DNA from: Lumbricus terrestris
Taxonomy: Eukaryota; Annelida; Clitellata; Crassiclitellata; Lumbricidae
Assembly (NCBI GenBank): GCA_949752735.1
Contig: OX457044.1
Location: 18,046,185 to 18,110,184 of the forward strand
Direction: 5' to 3'
DNA: 64,000 bases
Shown piece by piece: positions 10,012-22,938 of this stretch. The notes under the pieces were generated by a model, which worked only from the letters and a program-made list of their open reading frames with translations, searched no databases and was not told the DNA's origin. A program made the translations under genes and the position numbers. The stretch's first letter is position 1; every line of letters starts with the position of its first letter.

Positions 10012-13000
10012 TCAGACAATCGGTAAAGTGAGTATCAGCGTTGAAGTTCGTTTCGAAAAGCGTGCAACGACATCGGCTGAAGATATCTTCTGTGGAAGAT
10101 TTAACGTCAGTTCATATTTATCTGGTACAAGTAGGTAGACGTCATCCTAAAAAGAAACAACACCAAAACTTAGTCATTTGTTTATTTGGCGGCTTTTAAT
10201 GAAGACCTACAGTGCTGGTGGCAACTTTTATTTGGTAACTAAGTATAAAGAACTATTATAAAAAAGATCACAAGTATGCCAGGTTGATCTCTAAATAACA
10301 TTGTATTGCACAGTAATGTTTAAAGGATTGAGCAGGATCTCAGTCTTGAAGACAACACCTACAGGAAGAATTGAAAGAAGTTATAGAAAAGTCAAGAACT
10401 GTACAGTTGAACTCGATTAAGAACAAAAGAAGCAGATAAGCAAGTAAGTAAGTATTATTCCCTTTAATTCTCAGTTGCAGACCACATTCTGAGTTACAAA
10501 TGACATTACACAGAAGCATGTACATAAGATGTGGCTACAAAGAAGTTAAGAAACTGGAGCAGAACAGAAAACATTGGTGTCCCTATGGAATCCTATAGCA
10601 TCGACAACCCCTTAATTTTATCCTTATTATCAAAATCACAATAGTGGAGTGAAAATTTAAAATACTATTACTATTATATATATTATATATATATATTATA
10701 TATTATATATACTATTACTATTATAAGATACTATTGATTTACACGCAAAGATTTACAAGCAAAGTAATTTGAAATCACTTTGTATGCAGTGAATAATATG
10801 AAACATTTGAACTTCTATTCTCAAATTTGTTCTGAATCAAGATGCACAAAAATGTCTGATGGAACAACCCACGCAGAAAATGGTGCATCGCACTCACCTC
10901 AGAGATATCAAGTGAGCATTCCTTTGCACTGGACACACCCGGCAGTTGTACCCTCAGCACAGTCTGGCGCTGAAAAATTCCACCTTCCTGAACGTGCAAC
11001 TCGAATTCCGGTTTCTGAAGAACGACTTCGGCACTTGACAATTCCTCGATCAATCTGGAGTCACGATGTGAGACAGCGCCAACGCCAAACGGCATTCGAA
11101 TGTCACCAGTGCTTTTGCCCACGCTGCCTTCACTTTTATCGTTGCAACTGAGACCAGATAGGTGGCCCAGTAAAGAGTCTTTGCACCCTGCCGCTAGTGG
11201 GCCAAGCGTCTGTTCTAGTTTCGTTAATTGCGAGTCAAAGGTTTTGTCCGTTCCATCCATCGCATGAACGAGGCTTTGGATGGCAAGAGCGACTGGTTCT
11301 TTACAGCTGAAATAAAAGAGTTAAATGTCATTATCAGGCATGTCAAAAAGGGAGGCAGACGCGTTTCCCCAGTTTCCCTCTATACCTTTTACCCCCTGTA
11401 TACATAGTTTTTAGCACTCAATTTTTCCTGGATAGACCAAAAGCCTGAAGGTCTACTGTGCTGGTAGGGGGAAAGAGAAGAATAACTCAATTAGAACAGG
11501 AACAAGCAAATTTATGGAGAATCATAGCCGATTGATTGATTGAAAATCATGGTGCAACATTTTGATCACACCTGGTTTCGAGCACCTCTGAGTAGTATCT
11601 TGAAGGCACACTATATACGGTAAATGCATGTGATTGATTGATGGAGAGCACAGGCTTGAGCCTCCATAGGACCTTGAGCAAATGCTTCACTCACAGTGAA
11701 TCATCTGGGTCTTTTGCACTTCGTAACTATAATTTGAATGCCATACATTGCATCACACTGCAAAAAGCATAAGAAACTTTTATGGTTGGCTTGCAAACAG
11801 TTCACCAAGACATGAGTCGTTTCAATCACAGATCAATCCTGAAGCCATTCAAAGTAATAGCTTAAATTTCTAATGTAAGAATTTCGATAGTGCAATTTTA
11901 AACAAAAATAACGAACGTATACTTCACATCATAGCTACACATCACAGCTATAGATATAACTGTATATTATCAGTCCTTCTCTAACTGATTATAATGCATC
12001 AGCTTTATTTTTGTTTGTTTTTAGAATAGTGTTTTACAGGCCTCTTAAAACCTTTTGCAATACCGTGGTTGGACTGGGAGCACCTCTTAGTGGGCTTCTT
12101 GAAGGGCACCATATAAATTCCTGAAATGAAAGAATGAATTAACATTTCTTCCAGACTTTGTGCTGCATACGTTGTATGTCTTGGAAGAACGGTGTAATTC
12201 TTCGAGATGGTTACTTTATGACGATCTTGGACAAAGTCGATTGCAAGGCAAACCAGTAGACGCTGTTCCTCCATCCGAGAACAATCACGACCATAATCCT
12301 GCAGGACATTCGGACTCAAGGCGACTGATATGCACTTGTAGCGATTCCCTGCCAAACATACACAGCAGTTTTCTATTTTAAAATTTCCTGAACCAACAAG
12401 ATAATACAAATATGGTAGTGAACATAATATTTGACATAATTTGGTTATCAAGAGATACCCAGAAGAGATGGACAATCTCACTAATAGGGCATCCAGGTAA
12501 TCATGTAAAATAAAAAAAGAACATAGCAAGTTATGCATCAAAATGTTTAAAAACAGCAACAAATCCACAGTCAGGTTAAGATGAAACCAAAGTTCATAAT
12601 GATTTAAACCAAGGCATACTACAATCATCCTTAGGTGTTTACCCTGATCAGAAGCAGACATGCCATGATTTACCAAACAACAAAAGGAAGTTATTACCAA
12701 CATAATTATATAATACCTAAATACAGGGCCTGTAAATTGTAACATGTTCCTAATTAAAACCCGATAACACCTTTTCGATAAATGCTGAACAAATTTAATA
12801 GTAAAGCTTAACATTAAAAGCAGAAATGTCATTACTTCTGTGCAAACCGCACAATTGTAATTAATTTAATGAAAGTCATAATCGAGTTTGATACGTAATC
12901 TTAAATGAATTCAACATCATAAACTTGTCAAGGCATGAAATTTCTTTTTCTACTCAAGGAACATTGAATTCTTACAAACCATCTTTATCTTTTCCTTCGA

Positions 13001-13752
13001 AGATTGGTCCTCCGAATACAGGAATCGGATGTTCGTCAGTTTTAGGAGCTGACACCCTCTGCCATTCCATTATATTGATGAAGAGCATTTGCTCATTGTC
13101 TTTTTCCTAAGAAGAAAATCAAGTTGCAGTGTCAATACTAATCAACACTAGTCACACCAGTCGTCAGATACACATCAGTTAACAATGTTTTTAAGAATAT
13201 AGTGAGATAGAATCTGTTGCAAAATTAAGCTATCAATTGAAACATTTTCCTCCAAGAAACATTATGCTATTACAACAAATAAAATGTGTAAACAATATAA
13301 TTGTCCATCCATTAGATATTATACTAATTTGTAAACTAATGTTGTATAATGTACATCTATACATATACAATTCGCATATCGTACCTGCTTTAAAGATACC
13401 ACCCTCCTACCCCAAAGTTAAGAAAATTACGCTGCTAGCACTTCATACACATGGCTGACATAATGACATTTTATCCAGTTAGGAGATCTTGCTCATATCT
13501 TTTACACTGTTGCAACTGAGATTGAGATAGAGTGAGTCCAGTCATCTTCAAAATGGCAGTTTAAAATCAGAATTCTCCACATACCTTGAACTTCGACTGA
13601 ATGCACATGTGAGGCACAGGAGGCTTCAGTGCTTCCTTTCCCTCTTTCAGTTGCTTGTCAATGAATTTTCTATAGCCTTCTGGGTCATCAACGGACATGC
13701 TGTCCAGCATAGACCAAATCTGTTCAGCTGTTTTGGTCATGTCGCCAGCCAT
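10012..13752 (-). CDS. PIH1D2: PIH1D2 homologue, five coding exons, complete
   Basis: PIH-domain proteins act as cytosolic HSP90/R2TP-type cofactors; several are needed for axonemal dynein pre-assembly, and PIH1D2 belongs to this group. Coding exons: 13752-13585, 13106-12980, 12348-12144, 11306-10898, 10146-10012. Phases join exactly (0, 1, 2, 0) to give 347 aa; human PIH1D2 is about 315. Family hallmarks: DPEGYRKFIDKQLKEG (about residues 23-38), LFINIMEWQRVSAP (about 64-77), ISVALSPNVL (about 104-113), the CS-like C-terminal domain from about 275 (PEFELHVQEGG, LRVQLPGVSSAKECSLDISE) and the ending STLILTLPIV. The start is the ATG at 13752, shortly after an acceptor (cttttgtag), so a 5' UTR exon probably lies upstream. 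Residues about 180-270 are low-complexity and diverged. The donor of exon 3 is GTTAAT and runs straight into a SINE tail. I see no frameshift or premature stop. Confidence 0.93.
12058..12141 (+). repeat. SINE tail abutting a PIH1D2 splice donor
   Basis: gtggttggactgggagcacctctta, cttgaagggcaccatataaat and an aatgaa-type tail match the SINE family seen elsewhere. Its end lies within a few bases of the exon 3 donor (12143-12142), so the start of that intron is SINE-derived. Confidence 0.7.
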
Positions 13753-14584
13753 GTCGACTGCTAATTTACCTTTGTATGCTTCTACAAAAGTGACCAATCA
13801 AACTTGTAACATCTTAAAACCAAACCAAAAGAGCTTTCTCTCCAACAAATATATAAGTGCACATCTAGACACTATTCTAGTCGAGGCGATAGATTGAGTG
13901 TTCCTTACCACGAGTGAGCATCATACAAGATACTGAATGTAAAGCAGCGAACAAACAATCTAAAAAGATATATGCATTTTAAGCGGAGAACAAAATGATA
14001 CAAGTATTTAAGGCATCGTGTACAAGCCGTGCAAACACAAGATTCAAATCCTCTTAAACAAGTCACAGTACCATACAATATTATTATAACACAATACGTT
14101 GTGGAGGATTGTCTCCATTTTTGCAAAAGATAAGCACAATGCATTTTTTATTTGTAGAAAAATTCTTTGGTCAAAAGAATTTACCCGAATTCACGTCAAA
14201 ACGTAAACCACCTAAACCGGCCGGTAGAAATTTATCGTCGAGTCTCTAGCAACCATTACATGAGCTCTTGCGCGTACACGTCATCAGAATGTGTGTTGTA
14301 AGGTTAAGAAACCATTCCATGCTGCTCAATTTGCGTGCTCGGAGTATACTCGGAGTATTCGTTCAGCTGTTAGTAGTAGCACAGTATAAATAATCAAGCG
14401 TGGTGTCCCCACAGTATAAATAATCAATATATACTGTGGTGTCCCTTCTTACAACATGGTAGCACAGTATAAATATATAATTATTCGTTTAATTTCAAGG
14501 TAAGACAATCAAGGTGACATAACGGCGATAACGCACCAATTTACAGGTCAGACAGGGCTTTTTTAACGCGCAGTTGTACACAAA

Positions 14585-15075
14585 ATGTGCAGTTCTAAAC
14601 AAAGATTTTAACAGGGAGGAAGATGGACTACTTAAAGGATATTGGCTGGCCGCAGTGCCAATGAGGTCACGCAAGGTTTTCTGGTCAATTCATAGGCTCA
14701 GACTCGCAGCGAATTTTAGCCGATGACGTTATAGGCGGGCTGCGGAAGATTCAAACCCTGAAAAAAATTCGGAAATACGATTTATCTGCTGGAAACACAG
14801 TAAAATTACCGATTTCAAAATAGATATCGATTATATTTATTATCTGAACTGTGTAAATGTTGATCTTGGAGAAAAAATAAAATTTTAGGCTATGACTAAG
14901 CGAAACACTATACGCACGGTCATAATTTATAGCCTATAAAGTCGTCGGTTAAAATTCGCTGCGAGTCTGAGCCTATGAATTGACCAGAAGCCCTTGCGCG
15001 ACCCCTTTAGCATTCTTGTCATTGGTGACCCATCTTCCTCCCTCTTAAAATCTTTGGTTCTAAATGTATTTGTGC
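14585..15075. repeat. Inverted repeat, arms about 150 bp
   Basis: The segment around 14,675-14,735 (ttctggtcaattcataggct, gactcgcagcgaatttta) recurs reverse-complemented at 14,932-14,995. Weaker similarity reaches about 14,585 and 15,075 (gggaggaagatgg...). The spacer is about 190 bp. It may be a foldback element or an inverted duplication upstream of PIH1D2. Confidence 0.75.
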
Positions 15076-15129
15076 AGATGTAGAAGCACTTCTGTAGCCT
15101 AGACCCTACAGTTAAAACTAGCAAAAAAG

Positions 15130-16680
15130 GTCATTTTCCTTTGATTGGAAGTAATTTACCATGGACGATGGGAAAGAAAGTTGTGCAGTTCTAAAAATTC
15201 CTTAAACACAGACCTGAGGTCAGAGATGTAAAGTAACACTCGGAAGTAATAAAAAAGTTTAGTAATAATAATGTAATAAAGTTGCGGCAGCCATGAGCTG
15301 TCCGTCACGTTGTTGATGTTAAAATAGACGTTGAATTACTTTATTGAATCAGGATAAGCCAGGAACTTGTAAATAATCAGTTCGACACATTTACAAGTTA
15401 GTCTTCAGCGATAGACGTCCGCGAATGTTATCTATCCAGGTCAAGCAGGATAGATAACAAGCTAGCAGTTTGTGGCATTACGTTTTAGCAGCACTGCAGG
15501 GATGCAGTTTACGATTACGGTTTTTTGTGAGATCATCATGATTTGCTTCTTAATGCATTGGCTCTTCGCTCCATCACTTCTCCGCCCTTTCGTCACGTCA
15601 TCATTAAAATTTGCAAATCGCTCCATCAGGATGATTTCTGAAAGAACAGTGTTTTCAGGTTTCAGTCAAATACCTGTGTAGAGATACGCCCAGCAAGCAG
15701 GGAGAATTTAAGTCGGCAAGTTCACGTACATGATCGATCATAAATCTGGTGGAATTTTATTGGCAGGGATAGACTTGCAATAGCCTAGTTCATCCAAGAG
15801 CAAGAACCCATGATCAAGCTACGACTACGACTTATAAAAATATACGTTTCAGGCACTTGTTTTCTTGTTTCAAAAGAAGTTGATTCAAAAGAGGGCAACA
15901 AATTAATTTTGAGAATGCAGTTGTCAGTTGGTAACTATCTGTATGTGTGAACATTTTAAAATTAATTGTTTGAAATTATTTGAAATAGATTGTATTAGTT
16001 AGTTATCGAGTCACATGTAGTTATTTGGTTATTGAGACATTTGATTAAAAAATCAGTGATTGAATCAACTCGACTAGTTTTAGAAGTCATTTGTTAGCTA
16101 TGAAAGTCACTGGATTAGAATGACTCCATTTCATATCTTTCTGTCCTGTAATTGGTATGCCTACATGTTGGAATATAGCTGTTTCTAAGAAAGTCTGCTT
16201 ATGTAGTGGAGGTTATGACTATTCTGTGTGGACCGCATTAGAAATATGGCTGCATAGCAGTGATGTAGGGCTTTCCAGATCAATAACAGCAAGTGCCCAA
16301 TGAACAAACGCTGCTGGGCTGAGCTACCCACAGTGCAGATAATTTAACATGAGATACAGAGGACTAGAACGAACAATTTGTTCGACCAAATTTTATTCTA
16401 CCAGTTTTTCAGTGCCATGTTTAAAGTACTATTTAGGCAATTAGTCAATTAAAGTAAATTAGGCAACTAACTTGAATTTATAACAACTATGGTGATTCGT
16501 TTCTTTTCTTAGAGTCACCATCTGAATGGGATGCTTGCAGGAACTGAAGATACTTCCAGGTGCAGAGGCCATTTGAAAACAATGGTAAATGTTAATTATC
16601 AATGTAAATGCTAATTTTTCGCTATATGCCACCAAGTCATCTCTTATCAGGCTGATTTCTTGTAGATGTCTTCACATCTT
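15130..16680. other. Intergenic stretch, no supported gene
   Basis: AT-rich sequence with one short perfect hairpin (15427-15458) and imperfect agtta/gatta repeats around 15,960-16,080. No exon chain with matching phases was found. Confidence 0.4.
15427..15458. repeat. Perfect 11-bp stem hairpin
   Basis: gttatctatcc and ggatagataac flank the 10-base loop aggtcaagca. It is isolated, not followed by a T run and not in a transcript I can identify. Confidence 0.6.
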
Positions 16681-16684
16681 GGAT

Positions 16685-16770
16685 TTTCTCATTCGTTCAT
16701 TCATTTTATGGATTTATATAGTGCCGATTCAAGAACTCTGCTCAGGGTGCTCCCATCCCAGAAACGGCTA
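16685..16770 (-). repeat. SINE tail
   Basis: (ATTC)n, then tatggatttatatagtgccg and ctctgctcagggtgctccca: the reverse complement of the SINE tail consensus. Confidence 0.65.
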
Positions 16771-17216
16771 ATGAAAAAAGACTTGAGTGATTCCTAAAAC
16801 AGAGTTTGATTAGTCAGAGGTAATTGCTCTCTCTTATGATCAGATTCACCCAAGATACATTAAGGCACACTAAGTTTGACTTCTATATAGCCATGAGCCA
16901 TAATGCTAGAGGCATGAATCAATCGATTGAAATCAATGCAATCATAAGCTCTTCTCATCTTCTTTGATCAACATTTATCTTTTGAAATGTTGACCTTTGT
17001 AGTGCCAGGAAGCAAAGGTGCAAACAAAGGAGACAATGAAAAAAGAAAAATGGTGAATCTCTCACATGTATGAACCCTGATAAAAAAGTTAATGGTCTTA
17101 GTATTGGTAAAACTGTTTCAGCTGTAGCTTATAGCTGTATGTACCATATACATTATATGTACCGGGGTATACATTTGTGTGATGTATGTATTTATGTATG
17201 TATTGTATAAAACATT

Positions 17217-17270
17217 TATAAAGCACCTCTACTAGGGTGAACCGTTCAGAGGCGCTCCCAGTGCGCAAGA
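17217..17270 (-). repeat. SINE tail fragment
   Basis: tataaagcacctctactaggg followed by cagaggcgctcccag matches the 3' domain of the same SINE family. Confidence 0.55.
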
Positions 17271-17516
17271 CCACGAGAGAAGAAATAGGTTTTGAGGAAA
17301 GAAAATGAGGAGGGATTTTTGTGTGGTTGACATTGTCACCCTAACAACCAGTATAGTAGGAAAAATGCTCGATGTAAAACTGCAGTCCCCGGGTCTGATA
17401 AAACAATCACGTTGGTGAGGGAATTACCTTCTCCTTTTCAGCTGGTGGTGTTATTCTGGTGTCAACAGTGCTGTTTACTTTAGGCTGCTTTGTGCATGTA
17501 TTTATATTATTTTTTT

Positions 17517-17645
17517 ATTTCTCGCATTGCTATAGCACCCCTTGACGCTCTCTACTCGGAGGCGCTCCCGACTTGAGGTGGATTGGAACCTGGAACTCTG
17601 GCTCCAAGGCACTGAACAAACCACTAAACCACTGCACCCCACATA
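17517..17645 (-). repeat. tRNA-derived SINE with A- and B-box-like motifs
   Basis: On the minus strand: ggggtgcagtggtttagtgg (A-box region), then about 35 bp later ggttccaatcc (one difference from the B-box GGTTCGAATCC). Next come gggagcgcctccgagtagaga and ggggtgctatagc. Head and tail together show that the short gcgctatataaa fragments elsewhere are 3' ends of this SINE. Confidence 0.8.
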
Positions 17646-18170
17646 AATCTTCATTCTGCACTTATTGAATGCCCAGTTGATCAAATTATTATTATTATTA
17701 TTACATAAATTTATTACGCGCGCAAGGTCACACCAAAGTGTGAATCTGAGGCGCGGAAATGACCAGCAGAATTCTACATCATACAAAATGAAACACTTTT
17801 TAAAACCTGAACATACTTCAAGTTTTGAAAATCTGTCCCTGTTATGCCTACATCAAATGACCAGCAATGGATGCGGATGAGCATTGTGAGTGAACGACTT
17901 GCTCAAGGTACTACACAGTAAACCATCTGATGGAGAGGGGGGAAAAGAAAGACTAAAATCTGCATTTGTTTTACCATAGATGGGTATGACTAGTGAACTT
18001 CATCTTAACACAACTAACGAAGTTTGACTATAATCAGATTGCATAAAAAGTCAACAGTACAAAGACTACAATAAACACTCTGTCAGCATATTGTTTGATT
18101 TAATTCTTACATAATACAAATTGCAAAAAAGAAATGAACGTAGAAACACTTACAATTGAAACCTAAGCAT

Positions 18171-18275
18171 ACTTCAATTTGTAAGATTCTGTTACCGGTA
18201 CATGAGTTTCGAATTAATACTTCAATTTGTAAGATTCTGTTACCGGTACATGAGTTTCGAATTAATACTTCAATT
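18171..18275. repeat. 48-bp tandem duplication
   Basis: The unit acttcaatttgtaagattct... (with gttaccggtacatgagtttc) occurs at 18171-18218 and 18219-18266, followed by the first bases of a third copy. The copies look identical, suggesting a recent event. Confidence 0.85.
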
Positions 18276-18689
18276 GTGTTCTAGCCTGTATAAATTGACA
18301 ATTTTCTCATACATTTTTGTTAATTCTTTGGGAGACGTGGGCCATTTTTTAGGTCTGGTGGGCCACTTTTGGCCCAGCGGGCCATGGGTTGGGAACCACT
18401 GCAATACAGGGTTTGGAAGTCATAAAACCACTTTTAATAGAATTACAAAAGTCAAAAGAGTTCTTCAGAACAAAGACTACAATTAACACTACTACGCTTG
18501 CATAGCGTTCCATTTAATTCCTACATCATACAAAATGAAACACTTTTTAAAACCTGAACATACTTCAAGTTTTGAAAATCTGTCCCTGTTATGCCTACAT
18601 CAGTTTCAAATGAATACTTCAATCAAGCATCATCAAACAGTTGATTAAGTATATAGCACAGACTTAACAGAATTCAATCAATCAATCAA

Positions 18690-18750
18690 TCACATGAATT
18701 TATATAGCGCCCCTTCAAGATCTCTACTCAGAGGCGCTCCCAACCCAGGC
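18690..18750 (-). repeat. SINE tail
   Basis: (AATC)n, then gaatttatatagcgcccctt and ctctactcagaggcgctccc: the best-preserved reverse complement of the SINE tail. Confidence 0.75.
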
Positions 18751-20499
18751 CTGGTCAAAGAGAAAAAAAATTCAATAACAGAACTCCCTTATAAAACTAG
18801 TTTCTTCTACAATCACAGTTTTGCTCCCTGCACACATTAAAGCCAAATATAATCCTTCTGCAGGTTGTTTAACCTCTGATTTTTCGCTTCGACCATGCCT
18901 TAAAATCATGGCAACCCCCAACAGGAGTACTAGACCATAGATAATTTTCTTTGCAATATTGTATCTTAAAAGGCAGAAATATAAAACTTTTCTATAAATA
19001 ACTTCCTATCCCCAGGCCCCTACTACTTGCCGGGACCCTGGGCATTTGCCCCATGTCCCTCTCTCTTAGCGACCCTGCAAGAACAAAATAATGCCCTCAA
19101 ATATTTTCCCTCAAATCCCCAAATGATGTCTGCCAGTACTCCCAAAACACCACCAAAAGCCCCAAACAATGTTCCTCAATCCCCACGTACTGTCATTGCG
19201 AAAAACAACGTCCTTCCATGCCACAGATGCTAATTGCATAACAAATCAACAGAGTTCTCAGAACAAAGACTAGAATAAAAAAAACTATGCTTGCACATGC
19301 ATCAAATAAATTGCAAAATGAAACGAACATAGAATCACTGTGTACGATAAAACCCAGAGAATACTTGAAGCTGTGAGAACCAATCACCAACACATCAGTA
19401 TCAAATGAATACTTCAATTAAGTATCTCAAACAGCTGATTAAGTATAACACAGATTTAACAGAATTCAATAAAAACTCCTTTTATAAAACAAGCTTTTTC
19501 TAATACAGAATAATGCAATTTTGATAAAACATTGTCAGCGATGTTGATAAAAATTAATTAATGGTATTTATGTCCGCATTATCTGGAATATCATTGACAG
19601 ACTATGCTTAACACTCCATTTAATCAATATTAAACCAACAACAATTCCACTAAAAACTAAGTTATCAGATTCTAGCCAGGGTTGCTGAAAATTCACAAAC
19701 ACATAGAAATATTATATGATATGGTTCTATAGAAATCCACAAATATATAGATACAATACAATACAATACAATAGAAGTGACTACATCTGATGAAATGCCA
19801 CTCTACAGCATAAATTCAACTGCCAGTAATTTCTTTGGCCATCACAGATTTGTTCCAAGCACATACACTAAAGTCAAAAATAATCCTGCAACACACTTAG
19901 CCTTTGATTTTGGCTTTGACCATGCCTTAAAACCAAGGCAATCTCAACGAGAGAACTAGACAACTTCAGCAACCCATAAACCTTTCCCCCAAATCTCAAA
20001 TTAATATCTGCTAGTGATGCAAACAAAAAAACTACCAAAATGTCCCAAACAATGTTCCTCAATCCCCAAACACTGTCATAGAAATGTCTTTAAAGACCAC
20101 AGATGTTGTCAATGCCTGAAAAAGTTGCCTTCAACCCCGAGACAAGTCAATCGACTGTACAGTACTGGGTTTTGAATGTAGATCATAAAACCATCAAATT
20201 GCATAAAGCAAAGACCACAATGGAAAATCATTTGCATACATGTCACACAAATTACAAAGTGCAAAAAGCACAAATGCAGAAACACTTATAATTAAAAAAA
20301 CGAGACTACCCTCCGATGCTCAATCCAGTTAACTCAACTACTTTTTTTGCCACCACAAAAAAACCACTCGTTAAAAATCTACTACACCAGTTATGAACAC
20401 ATACTTCAATATAAAAAACCAGCTTAATAAGTATAGCATAGATTCAATTACCGTAGAACACATTGCCCTCATAAAACAGACACATTCCATTTTAGTATA

Positions 20500-20740
20500 A
20501 TGTGAATTTTGATACAGTGTTGTAAGAGACTGAAGGTTAATACAACACTGTCAGAGACTGTGAATTTTGAAACATTGTGCAGTCAGAGACTGAATTTTGC
20601 AGCAAAGCTGTTGGAGACTGAATTTTGAGATAACATTATCAGGAACTGAATTTTTGATACAGTGTCACAACAAATTTGATGCAAAGTAGCCAGATCCTGT
20701 GAATTTCGATATAACACTATCATAGATAGTGATCACAAAT
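20500..20740. repeat. Degenerate minisatellite, about 35-45-bp period
   Basis: Repeated phrases of the type gtcagagactgaattttga / tacagtgt recur about six times with substitutions and length changes. Confidence 0.6.
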
Positions 20741-22080
20741 ACAATGTCAGCAACTCAGATGCATTTAAAAACAACGGTAAAATACAACGTGCAGTTATAA
20801 TACCCACACACTTAATAACATGCCTATCAATTCTGAATTAAACATCAAAGCTTCACAGGTCTTTAAGTTAGTCATATTACAATTTACAACGTCAGCTCTC
20901 ACATGTTGGAATCAATGTTTTAGTAGAAATGCCACATATATATAATATCAGACAAACAGGGGTAGGGGTTACGCAGCACAAAGAAAACCATAAATTGACC
21001 ACCTATTTGCACGCTAATTATATTTAATTTATGTTCACTGTTCTGCTATATGTTCACTTAATCTTTCGAGTTTTGCATTGCTTTGATTCAAATAAATTAA
21101 ATAGAAGAGGAAGATGTGAAAGAGAATTAAAGTATCAAGAGAAAGAAGGGGAAAATCAGAAAAAAATGGAAAGGAGGAAGAACTGAATAAAGGAAGGATG
21201 CGGAACAGAGTGAAAAGGTAGGGGAGATGGTAGTAACCAGTTAGTGTGCGTCTGGGACTTCACAATTTGTAGTGCAAAAAAATAAAGCTGTCGTATCCAT
21301 GGATGCACTCAATTTGTCACTGGACGCATAAAGAAATCAATGATAACATGCAATCAGTTTTTTCTGTTTTTATTTTTGTCTCTTTGTGTTTTTTGTTTCT
21401 GTTTTCATTTTTGTATGTAACCATATTTATTTATTTACCATCTGCAACTATTTTTGCCAATCTAAATTTTGACTAATATCATTAAGATGTCTCCATACTT
21501 TCAAGGATTCCATAATTCAGGTCACTATTTGACCATTTTACCTAGTGTTTGCTAATAAAGTTGCAGTATGTGCTTGCTGAATAAGATTAATTGGCGTAAA
21601 CAAGGTTTTTAATTTTTAACTGTAGTACAAGATGTAACAAAGTCCATTTAATAAATTAAATATGGTCTCAATTTTTTTCCCCATCTTTCTATCGTTTTCC
21701 CGTTTTTAAAAATATTTTTAGTAAAACGACGTTTTATTCCGTTTTTTATTCGGTTTATGTCGTTTTAAACATCTATGATGAGTCACTGTATCACTCACTC
21801 ACGCTGTGCATTGCATTCACTGACATATATATACACAGACTTGATGTATACCTACACATACATATATAGACGATTAGACGTACATAATGCAGAGATGTGG
21901 GATAATCGAGGAAGACTAGTATTGAGATAGTTGGGAGGCCAACGAGGAGAGTAGTCTATCTGAGAACTAATGAATGAATGGACAATTGATGAGAACCCGC
22001 TTCGATGACCGTGCCTTCTCAGCCACAATTCAAGTCTCAAATTGTGGCTAACAAAGTAGAGGAGTTCTGTTTTTGTAGAG
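20740..22080. other. Intergenic stretch, nothing supported
   Basis: AT-rich sequence with purine- and T-rich patches. I see no exon chain, RNA gene or element termini. Confidence 0.35.
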
Positions 22081-22384
22081 TGGTAATCTTTATAGCCAAT
22101 GGCCAGGCTGGATGGAAAGAAGTTGTCCCGAATACTCATACTCAAGATAGGGGAGAAGTTGCATAGAAACAAGTCTTTGTAGAGTCCTGTAAAGATAAGA
22201 TGGGTTTCAAATGGGTCCATAGTTATGAGAGGTTAGAGTCAAAATTAGCTTCTTAAGTTCAGAAAAGACGTAAGGCCCATTTTGCAAGACAGGGATGCAA
22301 CCCTCAGAAAAGTGACCTTTTAAACAGATACAGAAAGAAGAGAGTGGACTTCACCCAGTTTAGACTTTTATTTGATTTTTTCAG

Positions 22385-22466
22385 CTGTTCGAAGACAAAG
22401 ACGGTTTCGTTGTTGAGAAAAATGATGACAAAATCCTACACTGCTGTCTTCAACTGCAAGACAAGG
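22385..22466 (+). pseudogene. 82-bp duplicated exon (LFEDKDGFVVEKNDDKI)
   Basis: Acceptor tttttcag, 82-bp exon, donor GG|GTATTT. Same length, splice context and sequence type as the exon at 26890-26971 (LFDMKDDFLVEKNDDKILHY). Upstream intron sequence around 22,080-22,260 (aagtctttgtagagtcctgt) also matches 26,650-26,750, so the duplication includes flanking DNA. No companion exons are seen close by. Confidence 0.55.
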
Positions 22467-22902
22467 GTATTTATTAACCTTAATTATAAAATACTGAATT
22501 GGAAAGATATTAGATTGGATGAGAGATTTCCATTTAGATTAGGTCTTGCTAAAACAGATTGGATTAGATTGGTATGCGACAAAATGTCAGAATGACAAAG
22601 TGTCATGGATAAAATCTTGTAAGCATTAATGAATAAACCTAACAAAGCATTTTTGAAGTAAAAATGAGGAAGAAAACAAAACCTGACTAATATGTTTTGC
22701 ATCTGCTTTGTCATTGGTGTCTACTGATCCTTTGTAGTGCTGTGTACTCATCAAACTTTGTGCCATGTGCACTGTTGTGCAGCTTCTTCTTTGAAGCCGC
22801 TTGACTCCTCTGTAATGCAGTTAGTTTATGGTTGTCATATGGTGTTACATTTTAATCCTGGCTCCTTACATACTGCATATTTTGTTTGCATCCTTATAAC
22901 AA

Positions 22903-22938
22903 CAATAATAGTAATAATAATAATAATAATAATAATCT
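22903..22938. repeat. (AAT)n microsatellite
   Basis: Uninterrupted run of AATAAT units. Confidence 0.85.

Larger units (their letters stand above)
17740..20460 (+). repeat. Repeated copies of an unclassified interspersed repeat
   Basis: Similar blocks recur: ttaaaacctgaacatacttc (17,800 and 18,550), acagttgattaagtata with acttaacagaattcaat (18,630 and 19,430), ggctttgaccatgccttaaa (19,910; cf. 18,885) and aacaatgttcctcaatcccc (19,168 and 20,050). Reverse-complement counterparts lie at 41,170-42,800. No coding sequence or clear termini were identified. Confidence 0.65.

Noticed and set aside
12005..12832. A 275-codon minus-strand frame taken as one exon
   Set aside because: Only 12348-12144 matches PIH1D2 and has splice sites; the rest is intron sequence that happens to be open.
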